From Marivivens donghaensis (GTDB lineage: Bacteria; Pseudomonadota; Alphaproteobacteria; Rhodobacterales; Rhodobacteraceae): 64,000 nt of DNA. A program made the translations under genes and the position numbers. Where the stretch lies: assembly GCF_030410045.1 (NCBI RefSeq), contig NZ_JAUFRA010000004.1, positions 310,001 to 374,000 on the forward strand. The letters run 5' to 3'. Every line of letters begins with the position of its first letter. Position 1 is the stretch's first letter. Shown here one piece after another: positions 9,149-18,095 of the stretch. The notes beneath the pieces are model-generated. The model saw nothing but the letters and a program-made list of their open reading frames with translations. It did not search any database and had not been told where the DNA came from.

Positions 9149-10242
9149 TACCCGTCCTCCAGATGCAGTAGTAGACCAAAGGCAAAACCCACGGCGACAA
9201 AGGGCGGAGCCCAAGCAGCCAAGGCAATCGGGATTTGCCCGTTTTCGCCCAAAATAGACGCAAAATTCCGAACGAAATAAAGCCCGAAACTGATCAGAAT
9301 AGCCCAAAGAACCATCTGTCCCGTTTTGCCGCCGCGTTGCGGACGCATGGTAAAGGCCGCGCCGATTAAAACCATCGCGACCAAGAAGAGAGGCATCGCC
9401 AGTTCAGACTGGAGCCAAACCGCATGACGACGTGCACTAAATCCTGCTGTCCGAAGTTTTTCGATAAAGGCGGGGAGTTCCCAGATCGGAACAGAGGTCG
9501 GACTGCCGAAACTGTCGCGGATTTGATCAACGGTCAGCGACGATGGGATTTGGAACGTCTCGTGGTATTCCGCGACGGCTTCGGGGTTTTCGGCGTCAGC
9601 CAGAGGCCAGACTTTTGCGTTTGTGATGTCCCATTGGCCCGGTGTCAGACGGGCTGACGTAGCCTCGATCCGACGCACTGGACCACCGTCAAGGGTGAAG
9701 GTGATGAACGTGACCCCAGACAGTTCCGTACCGTCAAGGTTAGTCGCGTCTGCGCGGATCACCGTTTGCCCGTTCGTTGACCCTTGGCGGAGCCACAAGC
9801 CATCCGAGGAGACGGTAAAACTACTGCCTTCGCCCGTGAGGGTGCTCAGCCGTGCATCGAATTCTCGGGATGTGCTTGCGACGATGGGGTTGAAAATCCC
9901 AATGGTCACGAGGCCGAATGTGAAGGCGACGAGACAGGGCGCAACGAGTGCCCTAAGTGCCGAACGGCCTGCCGCACGTGTGACGACAAGTTCAGATGAT
10001 CGCGCAAGACCAAGAAACAGCCAGATCGTCGCGATGATCACCAAAAGAGGGATTATCCGATAGAGCGAGTCAGGCAGGTTCAGGAGCGCCAATTGCACAA
10101 CCTGCCCAAAGGATACATCGACATTGCGCAGGGTTCTTAGACGCTCGACCAACTCAACGAACGCCATCAATAGGCCGAACACACCGATCACGCCCCCGAG
10201 GACAAAAATAAAGCGCTGAGCGAAATATCGGTGAAGGATCAT
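9148..10242 (-). CDS. lptG: LPS export ABC transporter permease LptG
   Basis: Inner-membrane permease of the LptB2FG transporter that extracts LPS from the inner membrane. 364 residues from the ATG at 10242 (MILHRYFAQRFIFVLGG), which overlaps the lptF stop. The fold is typical: three N-terminal membrane helices, a periplasmic beta-jellyroll domain (about 125-260) and three C-terminal helices. The segment ELVVTRAAGRSALRALVAP after the second helix is the coupling-helix region that contacts LptB. Confidence 0.94.
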   Translation of the reverse strand: MILHRYFAQRFIFVLGGVIGVFGLLMAFVELVERLRTLRNVDVSFGQVVQLALLNLPDSLYRIIPLLVIIATIWLFLGLARSSELVVTRAAGRSALRALVAPCLVAFTFGLVTIGIFNPIVASTSREFDARLSTLTGEGSSFTVSSDGLWLRQGSTNGQTVIRADATNLDGTELSGVTFITFTLDGGPVRRIEATSARLTPGQWDITNAKVWPLADAENPEAVAEYHETFQIPSSLTVDQIRDSFGSPTSVPIWELPAFIEKLRTAGFSARRHAVWLQSELAMPLFLVAMVLIGAAFTMRPQRGGKTGQMVLWAILISFGLYFVRNFASILGENGQIPIALAAWAPPFVAVGFAFGLLLHLEDG

Positions 10243-11366
10243 GCTGCGATCCTTCCTTTGGGAAAGCGGAACCGCGCGGGGTAGGTCGCGATGGTCAGCA
10301 AAACCATAGTGATCACTATGCCCACTAGGATCGGCAGATAGGGCACCATCCATGCTTCGGGCATCGTGCGCATCATGTTCTCAGCGGTCGATTCCGCGAA
10401 TTTGACAACGATGATCAGGGCAATGGCCAGCATCACCTGTTTCCAAACCCCAAAGCGACTGAACCCACCGACGAGCAAGGATGCCGCCCCAATCGCAGCC
10501 CCGACGAGGCCCAAGAGCGCACGCGCATTGCGGCGGTTGGCTTCCATGATCAATTCGCCAGCGGTCTTGCCTGTCTCAGTCTGCAACTCAGGCGTTGCCA
10601 TCAGTAGCTCGAGAGAGGTTACTTCACCGCTTGACCTTGTTAATCGAGGTGTGAAGTCGACCAGATCGCCGAGGTCGTAGGTGAAATCTTCGAACCGTGT
10701 AAGGCTCAGGCGCTGGGTGTTGGTATTAAGCGCCTGCGCCATACCATCGATCATCACCAGCTGCGGGCCATTGTCGGTTTTCACGAGGTACGCGCGTGAC
10801 GCGGTGTAGGTCATCGTCTCTGCATCATCACGGGTATCTGAGAGGAACAGGTCCAACAACTCTCCGCTGCGGCTGATATCGCGGATGTAGATCGTCAAAC
10901 CAGAGGTGGGCGATTGAAACCGCCCTTCGACCAGCATCCGCGCGGCGAGGTTCTGGCTGATCTCCGCTTGGCGTTGATTGGTGATGAGCGCCGCGGTTGG
11001 CACCAGAAAATGCGAGGCGACCATCGTCAGGACCGTCACGATCACGCCAAAGATCACCGCAGGACGGATCAGGCGCACGGGCGAAAATCCTGTGCCCTGC
11101 ATAACCACCAATTCACTGTCAGAGGTCATGCGGTTCATCACGTAGATGCTCGCCACCACTGCGGCCAATGGCAAGACGATCTGCACCACGCCCGGAAGGG
11201 TGAGCATGGTGAGTTCCAAAACCACTTTTGCTGTTTGTCCGTCAGATATCAGTTCGTCGAACAATTCGACCGCCGCTCTGATCCAATAGATAAAGACCAA
11301 TACGAGCGAGAAAAAGCCGAAGAGAGTCAGCAATTGCGACAGTAGGTATCTGTCGAATCGAGCCAA
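10239..11366 (-). CDS. lptF: LPS export ABC transporter permease LptF (TTG start)
   Basis: Partner permease of LptG. 375 residues, MARFDRYLLSQLLTLFGFF, with the same layout of three helices, a periplasmic domain and three helices. The coupling segment is SDSELVVMQGTGFSPVRLIRP. The first codon is TTG; a GGGGGGA Shine-Dalgarno sequence lies about four bases upstream and no ATG is available in the conserved position. It is first in the row lptF-lptG-lptD-surA-pdxA, all joined by overlaps, and is transcribed divergently from pepA. Confidence 0.92.
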   Translation of the reverse strand: MARFDRYLLSQLLTLFGFFSLVLVFIYWIRAAVELFDELISDGQTAKVVLELTMLTLPGVVQIVLPLAAVVASIYVMNRMTSDSELVVMQGTGFSPVRLIRPAVIFGVIVTVLTMVASHFLVPTAALITNQRQAEISQNLAARMLVEGRFQSPTSGLTIYIRDISRSGELLDLFLSDTRDDAETMTYTASRAYLVKTDNGPQLVMIDGMAQALNTNTQRLSLTRFEDFTYDLGDLVDFTPRLTRSSGEVTSLELLMATPELQTETGKTAGELIMEANRRNARALLGLVGAAIGAASLLVGGFSRFGVWKQVMLAIALIIVVKFAESTAENMMRTMPEAWMVPYLPILVGIVITMVLLTIATYPARFRFPKGRIAA

Positions 11367-11502
11367 TGCGTCCCCCCGGATGCCAGTTATTCCTTATCGC
11401 CAAGACGCTAACCGATTTGTTGGGGGGATTGAACCGTATTCTGGTCATTCACCACAAGGCAAGCTACCTATTGCCGAAAGACAGCTTTCAGGAGTTCACC
11501 AA

Positions 11503-12969
11503 ATGACTAGCCCGATCCAGATTACCTTTGCGCCTTTGACCACTGATGCGCTCGCGACGACAGAAGGTCGGATTGCGATTTTCGTGACCGAAGACGGTAA
11601 AATGGACATCGGTGCGCGTAAGGTGAACACCCTATCCCGCAAAGCGGTAGAGCGCTTGGTTGCCTCTGATCGGTTTGCAAAACTGGGCACCGGCGATCTG
11701 GCTGAGGTCACATGGCCTGTGGGCCTCGCGGCTGAGGCTCTCTTGGTCGTGAAACTGCCGCGCCGTGCTTCGGCAGAAGAACACCGCAAGGCGGGTGCAA
11801 GCATTGCCAAGGCGATGGGTAAGGGCGATCTGACCGTTCTGGCTGCAGCGGTGAACAAGCCCGAAGAACTCGCCTTTGGCATCGCGATGCGCGCCTATGT
11901 GTTTGAGGATCACAAGACGGGTGACAAAACCACCTACGGCGCTGTTACCGTCATGGTCAAAGACGCTGACGAAACTTCTACTGCCTACGCACCTCTAGCG
12001 GCTGTTGCCGAAGGCACCTTTTTTACTCGCGATCTAGTGAATGCGCCTGCAAACATCCTGACCACCACTACATTTGCCGAAAAACTTAGCGATCTGAGTG
12101 CGCTGGGCGTGACCGTTGAAGTTCTCGAAGAGGCTGATCTGGAAAAGCTAGGCATGGGGTCTCTCCTCTGCGTTGGGCAAGGATCGGACAGCCCGTCCAA
12201 GGTCGTCGTGATGCAGTGGAATGGCGGCGGCGAAGAGGCACCCTTTGCCTTTGTTGGCAAAGGTGTTGTGTTCGATACGGGCGGTATCAGCATCAAACCA
12301 GCCGCTGGCATGGAAGATATGACCATGGACATGGGTGGCGCGGGTGTTGTGGCTGGCGTCATGAAAACGCTCGCCCTGCGTAAGGCTAAGGCCAATGTGG
12401 TCGGCCTCGTGGGTCTGGTTGAGAACATGCCGTCGGGTAATGCTGTGCGTCCGGGCGATATCGTGACCTCGATGAAGGGTGACACGATTGAGGTGATCAA
12501 CACCGACGCCGAGGGCCGTTTGGTTCTGGCCGATGTGCTCTGGTATGCGCAGGAGCGGTTCAAACCGACGGGCGTTATCAACCTCGCCACGCTAACGGGT
12601 GCGATCATCATCGCGCTGGGCCATGAAAATGCGGGTGTGTTCTCGAACAGTGACGAGCTGTCGAATAAACTGCTGAAGGCCGCAGCGAACGAGGGCGAGG
12701 GCGCATGGCGGATGCCGATGGGCCCTGCCTATGACGCAATGTTGAAATCGGCTAAGGCGGATATGAAAAATGTCGGTGGTCGCGACGGTGGGTCGATCAC
12801 AGCAGCGCAATTCCTGCGACGTTTTATCCAAGACGACATGCCGTGGTGCCACATCGATATTGCGGGCACTGCACAGACCAAAGCGGACACGGCTCTCGCC
12901 CCGAAGGGTGCGACTGGCTGGGGTGTAATGGCGCTGAACCGTCTTATCGCTGACAACTACGAGGCCTAA
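11503..12969 (+). CDS. pepA: Leucyl aminopeptidase (M17)
   Basis: Di-zinc/manganese cytosolic aminopeptidase; in E. coli PepA also binds DNA. 488 residues from the ATG at 11503, which has a clear Shine-Dalgarno (CAGGAG). Signatures: GKGVVFDTGGISIKP, MTMDMGGAGVVAGVM and NTDAEGRLVLADVLWYAQ (residues ~330), the M17 active site. The gene is followed four bases later by holC, the usual pepA-holC order. The longer upstream frame is unconserved leader. Confidence 0.95.
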   Translation: MTSPIQITFAPLTTDALATTEGRIAIFVTEDGKMDIGARKVNTLSRKAVERLVASDRFAKLGTGDLAEVTWPVGLAAEALLVVKLPRRASAEEHRKAGASIAKAMGKGDLTVLAAAVNKPEELAFGIAMRAYVFEDHKTGDKTTYGAVTVMVKDADETSTAYAPLAAVAEGTFFTRDLVNAPANILTTTTFAEKLSDLSALGVTVEVLEEADLEKLGMGSLLCVGQGSDSPSKVVVMQWNGGGEEAPFAFVGKGVVFDTGGISIKPAAGMEDMTMDMGGAGVVAGVMKTLALRKAKANVVGLVGLVENMPSGNAVRPGDIVTSMKGDTIEVINTDAEGRLVLADVLWYAQERFKPTGVINLATLTGAIIIALGHENAGVFSNSDELSNKLLKAAANEGEGAWRMPMGPAYDAMLKSAKADMKNVGGRDGGSITAAQFLRRFIQDDMPWCHIDIAGTAQTKADTALAPKGATGWGVMALNRLIADNYEA

Positions 12970-12973
12970 GTCC

Positions 12974-13444
12974 GTGGGTGCCGCTTATTTCTACCATCTC
13001 ACCGAAAGCTCACTCGAGAAAGCCTTGCCCCTGTTGTTGGGCAAGGCGCGTGATCAGGGCTGGAGGGTCGAAGTGCGCGGCACCAACGCGGATCGTATGG
13101 CGGCATTGGATGCAGCCCTCTGGGACTGTGGCGATACGGCCTTCTTAGCACATGGTTTGGCGGGTGGTCCGCATGACGCCCATCAACCGATCTTGCTAAC
13201 AAGCGATGGTCGTCCAGCACTAAATGAACCGAATTGTATAGTTTGCGTCGACGGGGCGACAATCTCCGCCGAAGATGTTACTAAGGTTGAACGGAGCATG
13301 ATTATATTTTCGGGATTCGATGATGGTCTGGTTCAACTGGCGCGAGAGGCTTGGAAAGGCCTAACCTCGCAAAACATCTCGGCCCAATATTGGGCCCAAG
13401 AAGATGGCCGTTGGACAAAGAAAGCCGAAAGTCAGCCCGACTAG
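12974..13444 (+). CDS. holC: DNA polymerase III subunit chi
   Basis: Clamp-loader accessory subunit linking the clamp loader to SSB. 156 residues, GTG start at 12974, four bases after the pepA stop. Family features: MGAAYFYHLTESSLEKALPLLLGKARDQGWRVEVR, DAALWDCGDTAFLAHGLAGG, QPILLTS, and the C-terminal aromatic AQYWAQEDGRWTKK typical of alphaproteobacterial chi. Position and sequence agree. Confidence 0.92.
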   Translation: MGAAYFYHLTESSLEKALPLLLGKARDQGWRVEVRGTNADRMAALDAALWDCGDTAFLAHGLAGGPHDAHQPILLTSDGRPALNEPNCIVCVDGATISAEDVTKVERSMIIFSGFDDGLVQLAREAWKGLTSQNISAQYWAQEDGRWTKKAESQPD

Positions 13445-13471
13445 AAAAGACAAATGCTAGCGGAGGCAAAA

Positions 13472-13927
13472 ATGTCCAATCTTCACGCTGGTGGGTGTCA
13501 GTGCGGTGCAGTCCGGTTCCGCGTGACATCAGTTATGAATAACGCACACGTGTGCTATTGCCGGATGTGTCAGAAAGCGACGGGGAGCCTGCTCGGGGCT
13601 TGGATCGGTGTCCCTGTCAATGCTGTGACGTGGACCCGTCGTGTCCCATCGATTTTCAAAAGCTCTGAAGGTGTGTCGCGGGGCTTTTGTTCAGAGTGCG
13701 GGACCACCTTGACCTATAAACGCGATAATCGGCAGTCGTTTTGGATGGCGATTTCGGTTTTTGACAAGTCCGAAGAGGTGAAACTGAAGTTCGCGTGGGG
13801 CGCTGAATCGAAGTCACCGTTGCTCAGCCAATTACCAAGCCTCACGGAGCACACATGCGATGAGGATTATATCAACGCAGATAACGCGAAAAAGACCAAC
13901 AATCAGCACCCCGATTACGAGACCTAA
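13472..13927 (+). CDS. GFA/CENP-V family zinc protein
   Basis: 151-residue member of the glutathione-dependent formaldehyde-activating (GFA) fold. Zinc ligands: GGCQCGAVRF, CYCRMCQKATGS and FCSECGTTLTY. The start at 13472 is chosen because AGCGGAGGC precedes it at proper spacing; an ATG six codons upstream lacks this. Substrate unknown; most members are not proven formaldehyde enzymes. Its TAA shares bases with the TAG of the convergent aspartic protease gene (CTAA at 13924-13927). Confidence 0.88.
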   Translation: MSNLHAGGCQCGAVRFRVTSVMNNAHVCYCRMCQKATGSLLGAWIGVPVNAVTWTRRVPSIFKSSEGVSRGFCSECGTTLTYKRDNRQSFWMAISVFDKSEEVKLKFAWGAESKSPLLSQLPSLTEHTCDEDYINADNAKKTNNQHPDYET

Positions 13928-14502
13928 CGGGTGAGGATCAGTCGGCCGCGGCTAATTTCGATTTTGCTGAAACGGTTGAGGTAGCTCATGCCCAACAGCG
14001 ATCCCTCCATCGGGCCGCCATTCACGACCGCACGGATATTGCGGTCAGTGATATCGCCGATGGTTAGTGTCTCAATCCGGATTGGAGCTGTGCGAACGAC
14101 GCCGTTGGCCGTGTTGGCCGAGCCGATGTAGGTCACGTCATTGAGGTCGATGCCAATGCGTTTTGCGTCCGCTTGGTTCAGGACCACATGAGTAGCACCC
14201 GTATCGACGACAAATTCAATCGGGACACCATTCACCATCGCGGTCATGTAGTAATGACCGTCTGGTTGGATTGCTAATTCGATGCGTCCATCGGACAGCG
14301 TCGATTGCGTGCGAAACGGCATAAAGCCTGCGCCTTGGTAGCTGGATACGGCGAGGATCACGCCGCCAAAAATCAACGTCCAAATTCCAAGCTGCTGAGC
14401 AACTTTGCCGAGCCTATGACGCGAACGGATCATCACACCGCCAAAAATGACGGTGACGAGGATGCCGAGATACAAGAGGCGAAGCTGGTCGTTTGTGTCC
14501 AT
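13924..14502 (-). CDS. TIGR02281 family retropepsin-like aspartic protease
   Basis: 192 residues with two N-terminal membrane helices (about 8-25 and 38-56) and a periplasm-facing retropepsin domain. The catalytic motif is VVDTGATHVVL, followed by the second-half signature GPMEGSLLGMSYLNRFSKIEI. Single-domain aspartic proteases of this type work as dimers. It is 17 bases downstream of marC on the same strand, and its stop overlaps the convergent GFA gene. Confidence 0.9.
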   Translation of the reverse strand: MDTNDQLRLLYLGILVTVIFGGVMIRSRHRLGKVAQQLGIWTLIFGGVILAVSSYQGAGFMPFRTQSTLSDGRIELAIQPDGHYYMTAMVNGVPIEFVVDTGATHVVLNQADAKRIGIDLNDVTYIGSANTANGVVRTAPIRIETLTIGDITDRNIRAVVNGGPMEGSLLGMSYLNRFSKIEISRGRLILTR

Positions 14503-14519
14503 AGACCAATAGATAGGTC

Positions 14520-15140
14520 TTAGGGCGCCAATCCGAAAGAGCGCAATCCATCAAGAATGAACTGAATGGCCAATGCGGCCAACAGCATCCCGAGGATGCG
14601 AGTCACGACGTTCACTCCGACGCGCCCCAGAATCCGCTCTAACATGTTGGAAACAAGGAATAAGATGAAAACGATCAGCAGGACCGAAAGCATCACGCCC
14701 ATCACTGCCGCAAATCCGCCGATGCCCTCTGCTTGATCCGTCAAAAGGATCATTGTCGCGATGGCCCCGGGGCCCGCGATCAGGGGGATGGCAATCGGAA
14801 AAACGGAGGGGTCATCGATATGATCCTCTGCCGCATCATCGGTGTGGCCCTGACGGCGGGTCTGACGTTTCTGGAACAACATCTCGAGCGCGGTCAGGAA
14901 CAACAGAACCCCGCCCGCGATGCGGAAGGCAGGCATGGAGATCCCGACAAAGCCCAAGAGCGCCTCACCGAAGATACCAAAGCAAAACAGGATCACCGCT
15001 GCCGTAATACAGGCCCTGAGAGCAATTTTGCGGCGCAATTGCGCAGATGCCCCGTGGGTGAGCGCCACGAAAAGCGGCGTCAAACCGATAGGGTCAATAA
15101 TCACGAAAAGCGTGGTGAAGGCGGCGATATAATCAGTCAT
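14520..15140 (-). CDS. MarC family integral membrane protein
   Basis: 206 residues, six predicted membrane helices. Family signatures: FVIIDPIGLTPLFVALT near the N-terminus and the central PIAIPLIAGPGAIATMILL repeat of the same idea. Function is not established, although the family was once linked to antibiotic resistance. A hydrophilic insert (residues ~95-115, QKRQTRRQGHTDDAAEDH) lies between helices 3 and 4. Probably co-transcribed with the downstream aspartic protease. Confidence 0.9.
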   Translation of the reverse strand: MTDYIAAFTTLFVIIDPIGLTPLFVALTHGASAQLRRKIALRACITAAVILFCFGIFGEALLGFVGISMPAFRIAGGVLLFLTALEMLFQKRQTRRQGHTDDAAEDHIDDPSVFPIAIPLIAGPGAIATMILLTDQAEGIGGFAAVMGVMLSVLLIVFILFLVSNMLERILGRVGVNVVTRILGMLLAALAIQFILDGLRSFGLAP

Positions 15141-15192
15141 AGAGCTGTTCTAACGGGTTTGATCAAATGGACAAAGGGCAAAGCTTCAAGGG

Positions 15193-15239
15193 CAGGGGGC
15201 GCTGCCCCCTGCACCCCCGGGATATTTTAAGCACAAAGG
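15193..15239 (-). repeat. Stop-adjacent palindromic repeat element, copy 2
   Basis: Minus-strand order: CCTTTGTGC seven bases after the stop of the ABC-F gene, then AAAATATCCCGGGGG and the palindrome CAGGGGGCAGCGCCCCCTG. Same order and polarity as the other copies. Confidence 0.82.
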
Positions 15240-15246
15240 CAGGGGG

Positions 15247-17106
15247 TCAGGTCGGATTTTCGGCCTTGTCTAAGGCCTCTAGCGCGTCCATCCACATGGC
15301 CTCTGCGCGGTCGATGGCAGCATTGGCTTCAGCGTATTTGCGGTTGAGGCCCGCGAGTTTCACCGCGTTTACGTCTTCGTAAATCGACCGATCCGCGAGT
15401 TCTGAGGCAACGCGATCCCGAATTTCGTTGATCTTGTTCACGCGCTCTTCGCATTTACGCACTTCAGCCTTGAGCGCGAGGATAGTGTTGCGGTCAGCTT
15501 TTTCTGCCTTGGGCTTTTCGACAATGGGCTTTTCGGCCTTTGGCTTGTCGCTGGACAAAAGCAGTTTGCGATAGGCGTCGAGGTCGTCCTCATAAGGAGT
15601 CACTCGCCCGTCTTTGACCAGCCAGAGGCGGTCCGCCACGAGGCTCAAGAGGTGCATGTCGTGGCTGACGAGGATCACCGCGCCTGTGTAGGCGGTGAGC
15701 GCTTCGACCAGAGCCTCGCGGCTTTCGATGTCGAGGTGGTTGGTCGGCTCATCAAGGATCAAGAGATGCGGCGCGTCGAGGGTCGCCAGAAGGAGCGAAA
15801 GGCGTGCCTTCTGTCCACCAGAGAGACGGCCAACCTCGGTTTCGGCTTGGGCTGCCATGAGGCCAAACCCCGCGAGACGGGCACGCAGTTTCGGTTGCTG
15901 AACGTCAGGCATCGCCCGCGCGATATGCTGGAGCGGCGTTTCTTCGACGCGCAACTCATCAACCTGATGTTGGGCAAAGAAACCGATGCGGAGTTTGGAG
16001 GACGAGTGTTTGTCGCCTTCCATCAAGGGCAAACGATCCGAGAGCAATTTCGACAGGGTCGATTTGCCTTCGCCGTTGCGGCCCAAAAGCGCAATGCGAT
16101 CGTCCTGATCGATGCGTAGGTTCAGGCGGGTCAAAATCGCGGTGCCGTCATAGCCCACAGCGCCGTTCTCAACACGGATGATCGGAGGTGAGAGAGGTTC
16201 CGGCGTTGGGAAGGTAAAGACCGTGCGGGCGGCATCCTCAGGCACACGAATGCTCTCCATCTTTTCGAGCATTTTAACGCGGGATTGCGCCTGCTTTGCC
16301 TTGCTTGCCTTCGCCTTAAAGCGGTCGACAAAGGATTGAAGGTGGGCACGCTTGGCGTCTTGCTTCTTGGCGGCTTGCATCAGCACAGCGCGCTGTTCAG
16401 CGCGTTGGCGGGCAAAGCTGTCGTAGGTGCCTGTGTAATAGGTCAGGTTCTGGCTATCGAGGTGCAGAATACCCGTGACCGAGCGGTTCAAAAGCTCGCG
16501 GTCGTGGCTGACGATCAGAACCGTATGCGGATAGCGGGTCAAATAGTTCTCGAGCCAGAGCGCACCTTCGAGGTCCAGGTAGTTGGTCGGTTCATCGAGC
16601 AAGAGCAGATCTGGTTCCGAAAAAAGAACTGCCGCTAGTGCCACGCGCATACGCCACCCGCCCGAGAAGGCAGAGCAGGGCATTTTCTGTTCGTCGTCGG
16701 TAAAGCCCAGACCCTTGAGGATGGACGAGGCGCGGGCGTCCGCGCTCCATGCGTCGATATCAGTGAGGCGGGTCTGAATGTCGGCAATACGGGACGGATC
16801 AGTTGCAGTCTCTGATTCCAACAAAAGTGCTGATCGTTCGATATCGGCGGCAAGCACCGTATCGATCAAAGAGACCTCATTTCCGGGAACCTCTTGGCTC
16901 ACGCCGCCGATCTTCCAGCCTTTGGGCAGTTCGATGGTGCCTGTGTCAAGGTGCAATTCGCCCCGTATCAGTTTGAAAAGAGTGGTTTTCCCCGTCCCAT
17001 TGCGGCCCACAACGCCAACTTTATGGCCTGTGGGAATGACGGCGGTGGCGTGGTCTATGAGGACCCGCCCTTCGATCGAATAACTGATGTCATCTAAACG
17101 TAGCAT
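15247..17106 (-). CDS. ABC-F ATPase (YheS-like)
   Basis: Ribosome-associated translation factor family: two ATP-binding cassettes in one soluble chain, no membrane domain. 619 residues from the ATG at 17106 (MLRLDDISYSIEGRVLIDHA). Cassette 1 has Walker A GRNGTGKTT, signature FSGGWRMRVALA and Walker B LLLLDEPTNYLDLEG. The interdomain linker is rich in Lys/Arg/Gln. Cassette 2 has GRNGEGKST, LSGGQKARLSLL and LLILDEPTNHLDIES. A Lys/Glu-rich C-terminal coiled-coil tail follows (~520-619). Overall it resembles YheS more than EttA. Subfamily is inferred. Confidence 0.9.
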   Translation of the reverse strand: MLRLDDISYSIEGRVLIDHATAVIPTGHKVGVVGRNGTGKTTLFKLIRGELHLDTGTIELPKGWKIGGVSQEVPGNEVSLIDTVLAADIERSALLLESETATDPSRIADIQTRLTDIDAWSADARASSILKGLGFTDDEQKMPCSAFSGGWRMRVALAAVLFSEPDLLLLDEPTNYLDLEGALWLENYLTRYPHTVLIVSHDRELLNRSVTGILHLDSQNLTYYTGTYDSFARQRAEQRAVLMQAAKKQDAKRAHLQSFVDRFKAKASKAKQAQSRVKMLEKMESIRVPEDAARTVFTFPTPEPLSPPIIRVENGAVGYDGTAILTRLNLRIDQDDRIALLGRNGEGKSTLSKLLSDRLPLMEGDKHSSSKLRIGFFAQHQVDELRVEETPLQHIARAMPDVQQPKLRARLAGFGLMAAQAETEVGRLSGGQKARLSLLLATLDAPHLLILDEPTNHLDIESREALVEALTAYTGAVILVSHDMHLLSLVADRLWLVKDGRVTPYEDDLDAYRKLLLSSDKPKAEKPIVEKPKAEKADRNTILALKAEVRKCEERVNKINEIRDRVASELADRSIYEDVNAVKLAGLNRKYAEANAAIDRAEAMWMDALEALDKAENPT

Positions 17107-17161
17107 AGATGCGTCATTGCCTGACCTAAGAGGCGCGGTCAATCACGGCTTTTCTTGTGCG

Positions 17162-17210
17162 CTAACACATGTTAGGGCAGCGCCAAATCTTAACCCGCCC
17201 CTGATGGGGC
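17162..17210 (+). promoter_or_regulatory. Inverted repeats in the ndk leader
   Basis: Between the divergent ABC-F and ndk genes lie CTAACA-CA-TGTTAG (17162-17175), a likely dyad binding site, and a small GC hairpin GCCCC-TGAT-GGGGC (17197-17210) about 20 bases upstream of the ndk ATG. No regulator is identified. Confidence 0.4.
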
Positions 17211-17229
17211 CGACGCAAGTGAGGCTATC

Positions 17230-17652
17230 ATGGCTGTAGAACGCACCCTTTCGATCATCAAACCGGACGCAACCGAGCGTAACCTGACCGGCAAAATCGT
17301 TGCTAAATTCGAAGACGCTGGACTGCGCGTTGTCGCATCCAAGCGCATCCACCTTACACCTGCTCAGGCTGGCAAATTCTACGCTGTACACGCAGAGCGT
17401 CCGTTCTACGGCGAACTGTGCGAATTCATGGCATCCGCACCGGTTGTTGTTCAGGTTCTCGAAGGCGAAGGCGCTATCCTGAAAAACCGTGAAGTCATGG
17501 GCGCAACCAACCCAGCTGACGCTGCGGCTGGCACCGTTCGCGCAGAGTTCGCGAAATCGGTCGGTGAGAACTCGGTTCACGGTTCGGATTCGCCTGAAGC
17601 TGCTGCAGAAGAAATCGCATTCTTCTTCTCAGGTCTCGAACTGGTCGGCTAA
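17230..17652 (+). CDS. ndk: Nucleoside-diphosphate kinase
   Basis: Transfers the gamma-phosphate between nucleoside triphosphates and diphosphates through a phosphohistidine. 140 residues, the standard length. MAVERTLSIIKPDATERNLTGKI at the N-terminus carries the first nucleotide-binding segment. The active-site histidine is in NSVHGSDSPE near residue 117. The gene is monocistronic, with a terminator at 17684-17703. Confidence 0.98.
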   Translation: MAVERTLSIIKPDATERNLTGKIVAKFEDAGLRVVASKRIHLTPAQAGKFYAVHAERPFYGELCEFMASAPVVVQVLEGEGAILKNREVMGATNPADAAAGTVRAEFAKSVGENSVHGSDSPEAAAEEIAFFFSGLELVG

Positions 17653-17683
17653 TCGTCACTGTTCAGATTTGATTTACGGCAAG

Positions 17684-17706
17684 GCCCGCACGGTTGTGCG
17701 GGCTTT
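17684..17706 (+). terminator. Rho-independent terminator of ndk
   Basis: GCCCGCAC-GGTT-GTGCGGGC followed by TTTGTTCGTTT, about 30 bases after the ndk stop. Confidence 0.8.
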
Positions 17707-17716
17707 GTTCGTTTAT

Positions 17717-17760
17717 GGGGGCGCTGCCCCCAAACCCCCGGGATATTTGCGGCACAAAGG
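17717..17760 (-). repeat. Stop-adjacent palindromic repeat element, copy 3
   Basis: Begins five bases after the stop of the TfoX-like gene on the minus strand: CCTTTGTGCC, AAATATCCCGGGGG, TTT, GGGGGCAGCGCCCCC. It lies between convergent genes and abuts the ndk terminator. Confidence 0.84.
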
Positions 17761-17765
17761 CAGGA

Positions 17766-18086
17766 TCAGGCGAGGCCCATATCTGACAAAAAGCGGGCGA
17801 GGTTGTTTGATGGGCCGTCTGGGGTATCAGAGGCGAGGAGTGCGTCAAAGCGGGTCCGCAAGGCGTCTTTTTCAGCGCCTTTGCAGTCGTTCCATGGGCG
17901 ACCTTGGAGGGCCATGTGAAGAGCATAGTAGCCAATGAAGTGGGGGCGGGTGCCTTTGGCGATCATCCGTGCATAGGCATCATGTGCACCGAGCGCCCTT
18001 AGGGTTTCGGCATCAGGTATGCCTGCGCGGATCATGTCCGTTTCAGTCGCCGGGCCAATGCCCGAAATTGTACGAAGGGATGTCAT
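17766..18086 (-). CDS. TfoX C-terminal-domain protein
   Basis: 106 residues that match only the C-terminal helix-hairpin-helix-like domain of TfoX/Sxy (LRTISGIGPATETDMIRAGIPDAETLRALGAHDAYARM..., then LHMALQGRPWNDC). The TfoX N-terminal domain is absent, which is common for stand-alone members. Cellular role unknown; links to competence are by family name only. It starts nine bases after the hybrid kinase stop, so the two are likely one transcript. Confidence 0.84.
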   Translation of the reverse strand: MTSLRTISGIGPATETDMIRAGIPDAETLRALGAHDAYARMIAKGTRPHFIGYYALHMALQGRPWNDCKGAEKDALRTRFDALLASDTPDGPSNNLARFLSDMGLA

Positions 18087-18095
18087 ACCTGCAGG

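Noticed and set aside
13454..13471. Upstream ATG for the GFA gene
   Set aside because: The Shine-Dalgarno AGCGGAGGC lies between this ATG and the one at 13472, so it serves the latter.
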